Assembly: GCF_023343835.1 (NCBI RefSeq)
Contig: NC_064435.1
Span: 56,334,134 to 56,398,133, forward strand
Length of the DNA: 64,000 bases
From: Lagopus muta
Lineage: Eukaryota; Chordata; Aves; Galliformes; Phasianidae
Direction: 5' to 3'
Below are positions 61,780-64,000 of the stretch, in pieces (positions within the stretch are counted from its first letter, which is position 1; the number at the start of each line of letters is the position of its first letter). Under the pieces are notes generated by a model that saw nothing but the letters and a program-made list of their open reading frames with translations, did not search any database and was not told where the DNA came from. The translations under genes and the position numbers were made by a program.

Positions 61780-61977
61780 AGGATCTAGGCTTGTGGTGGA
61801 AAACACCAAAAAGCAAGGATCTTCAGAAAGAGATCCTTCCCCAGTGGTAGTCAGCCCTTAAATTAGGCCTAGGAGGGTTGGAGCCTGGCTGGCTTCACCC
61901 GTGCTCCCCACAGTTGACTCAGTCCTTGCCTCAGGTGATCAATCATTGGTTCAGGCCATGACTCAACAGTTCCCACA
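61780..61977 (-). mobile_element. Endogenous-retrovirus-type LTR fragment (copy B), minus strand
   Basis: The minus strand starts TGTGGGAACTGTTGAGTC at 61977. It continues through CCTGAACCAATGATTGATCACCTGAGG, a GGGGAGCACGGGTGAAGCC block, a TATA-like TTTAAGGG, and a downstream GATCTCTTTCTGAAGATCC segment. It lines up with copy A at 17236-17482 in the same order and strand. The shared GAACCA-TGATTGA-CACCTG block is nearly identical, while the rest has diverged. I recall this sequence type from chicken LTR families but cannot name the family. The 3' boundary is open: the element may extend left to about 61660. No retroviral gene is attached. Confidence 0.65.
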
Positions 61978-64000
61978 TGCACTGTGATGAAAGAAGGAAG
62001 TACTAAGTTACAGTGCTCTCTCCAGGATCTAGTACTCTTCCATACTGTTCTGCAATAACCAGGGCTATAGCAAAGTAAAAAGTGCAGAAAAATATGTGAA
62101 ACTGAAACAGGCTGCAAGTACTCTGAAAGAAAGATTACAACTCCAAGCAAATTAGAAAAGTGACCAAATAATTTTTTTAAAAAGAGTCATTAAGGATAAA
62201 TGCTCAAAAGAATAATCCAACTCATATAAATAAGGAATGACAAAAAATGACCTAAAATGTAGGTCAGAGTTAATTATCATTATTATTATTGGCTAAGAAC
62301 AGTCAAGCACTATACAAGTTGTCAACATCCCGGTCCATCTGGGGATCCCTAGGTAGGGAACAATACAATCAACTGTGAATAATGCAGGGAGTGTTCAGAG
62401 ATCTCAGAAATCTATTGTATGAGAAAAGACCAGTAGGAATGTTGAAAACTTTTGGATTACTTGCGCTGTGATGAGTTGACACACCTATTTTCAAAGACGA
62501 TAACCATTATTATGAAAAGGCTTGATTGCTAGTAACATGGCAGTTACATCATACATGACTGCTTTAGTAAGTGCAAGTCACTAATTTTCTCGGACACAAT
62601 ACTAACATGCAATTTCAAGGTGCTCAAGCTATGAAACTAGATGAACAGCATAGGAAAAGCTAAGTGCTCTGTCAAAAATGCTCTAAATAAAGTGGTAGAT
62701 CATGTATTTCCTACAGGAATTTTGAGAGCGATACATGAACAGAGCAGGACATACCTTGTAGTCAGTATAGACAAAGATAAAGTTCATTCATTCTCATTGT
62801 ATTGGATATGGAGGGATCATTAAAAAAAAAAAAAAAAAAAAAAAAGGCTTTGGGAAAATTCCTCCCAACCCCTTCCAATGCTGCACCTTTAGTTTATGCA
62901 GTTTAGCAATCAAAAAACATTATGTTCCTAAGTTAATTTATTAGCGCACTATATCAAGTGGAATCCAGGATCACACTTGCTTCTTCCCTCCATAGATGCC
63001 GTGTAGGTAAAACAGGTCAACTAATATGAACAACTCCATATAATTACAACTGTTTGTGTATCAGGAAAATGATTTAGTTCTTATTTGCTGTTGTTTGGTC
63101 CTTAAATTTTCAAAGTCTTCACTCAATAACAATGATAAGTTATTAATTATGGAGCTTCATATCCAGTCCAGGACTCACCTAAGGGACAGTCTGCTTTGGA
63201 AATACATAATGTTAAAATGTATTAAATCTGCACATTCTAAGGTATTTACACAAATACAAACATTTCTTTGCTACTTTTATTTAAATTGATTCCTGAAAAT
63301 GGCTAATATATTTTATTTATTCTGAAGACTGATGTTTTACACGGAGATTCATCCCATCCCACTCTACAGTTATGTTGTAGCAATGTCATATTTCTGTAAA
63401 TGGCTTTGACTGTATGCATTAGAAAAATGCTAAATGCAAAAGAAATCCAACATTCTCTTGTACATTTTAAGAGAAGAAAAACAATGTTTAAGGTTGATTG
63501 AAAGTATTTATTTAGAAACTATACCAGAAAAGATCAGCTAAATTTTAAAACAACTTTTAAAATCAGATTGCTGAACAGATTGTGAGAACAATACACATAA
63601 ATATCAAAGATGAAAAGATGATGTTCATCCCATTTAAAATACAGCCAACTTTTCTATTTCAAAGTCCGGAAAATGATTTCTTAATAGTCAAAATAAATCC
63701 TTATGTCACCACCTGATGTTAATTGGAGGCTACATCATGACCTCAAGGGAGCACAGGCATTTTGTAAGGTGCACTCTGTTAAAAGGATAACCAATCCTCC
63801 TCATAAATTAGTAACTAGCTCTGTCTTCATCCTCCTTGGATTTCTCATGCCCTGTACTAATCTAGAAATGATTACAAGTAATTTAATGAAAGAGGCAATA
63901 ACCTTCACCCATAGAAAAAATGTTTTGACTTGGTACAGTTATATTTTCCAAGCAAATCTGTAGACTACTTACTGAAGTTCAGTGCAAAACAGCCTTAGCA
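61978..64000. other. Non-coding stretch, nothing recognised
   Basis: AT-rich sequence with (ATT)4 near 62278 and an A25 run at 62822-62846. An 86-codon plus frame at 63703-63963 and others at 62641 and 63056 have no recognisable family. Confidence 0.45.
62822..62846. repeat. Poly-A tract, 25 A
   Basis: Uninterrupted A25. AATAAA occurs about 135 bases upstream (62684-62689), too far to mark a retrocopy tail. Confidence 0.95.

Overview
The window reads as non-coding nuclear DNA from a bird, most likely a galliform such as a chicken relative. The main evidence is CR1 retrotransposon fragments whose 3' ends carry short ATTCTGTG or ATTCTATG-type repeats and the bird-typical sequence around GGTTGGAAGGGA. 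Composition is AT-rich throughout, open reading frames are short and scattered, and no ribosomal RNA, intact tRNA, CRISPR array or confidently identifiable protein-coding exon is visible. It is best described as a gene desert or part of a very large intron. A single window cannot tell these apart.

Layout. 1-12 kb: one young-looking minus-strand CR1 (about 1.4-1.6 kb), a possible ancient MIR/CORE-type SINE tail (7.3 kb) and a GC-richer patch (9.9-10.2 kb). 12.1-12.4 kb: a 37-A run followed by about 28 uniform AAAAGG units, which begin on a perfect 8-bp hairpin. 16.3-18.3 kb: a mobile-element cluster with a hAT-type terminal inverted repeat, the decayed C-terminus of a hAT (Charlie-like) transposase, a possible mariner end, and two minus-strand retroviral-type LTR pieces. 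27.1-27.7 kb: an old CR1 and a tRNA-like inverted repeat. 31.6-32.1 kb: single-copy-looking sequence with a textbook 3' splice site. 36.7-53.1 kb: most of the CR1 load, including an 800-bp copy with reverse-transcriptase remnants head-to-head with a second CR1, and a CR1 piece lacking both ends. 61.8-62.0 kb: a second copy related to the 17-kb LTR.

Nothing here forms a working gene system. The recognisable coding material consists of dead transposon genes: the CR1 ORF2 reverse transcriptase and the hAT transposase. The best-supported observations beyond routine repeats are the hAT transposase fossil, the two related LTRs 44 kb apart, the CR1 head-to-head pair, the CR1 fragment that lost its 3' end, and the hairpin-seeded hexanucleotide array. 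Coordinates of old repeats are approximate, because boundaries were judged by eye without a consensus alignment.
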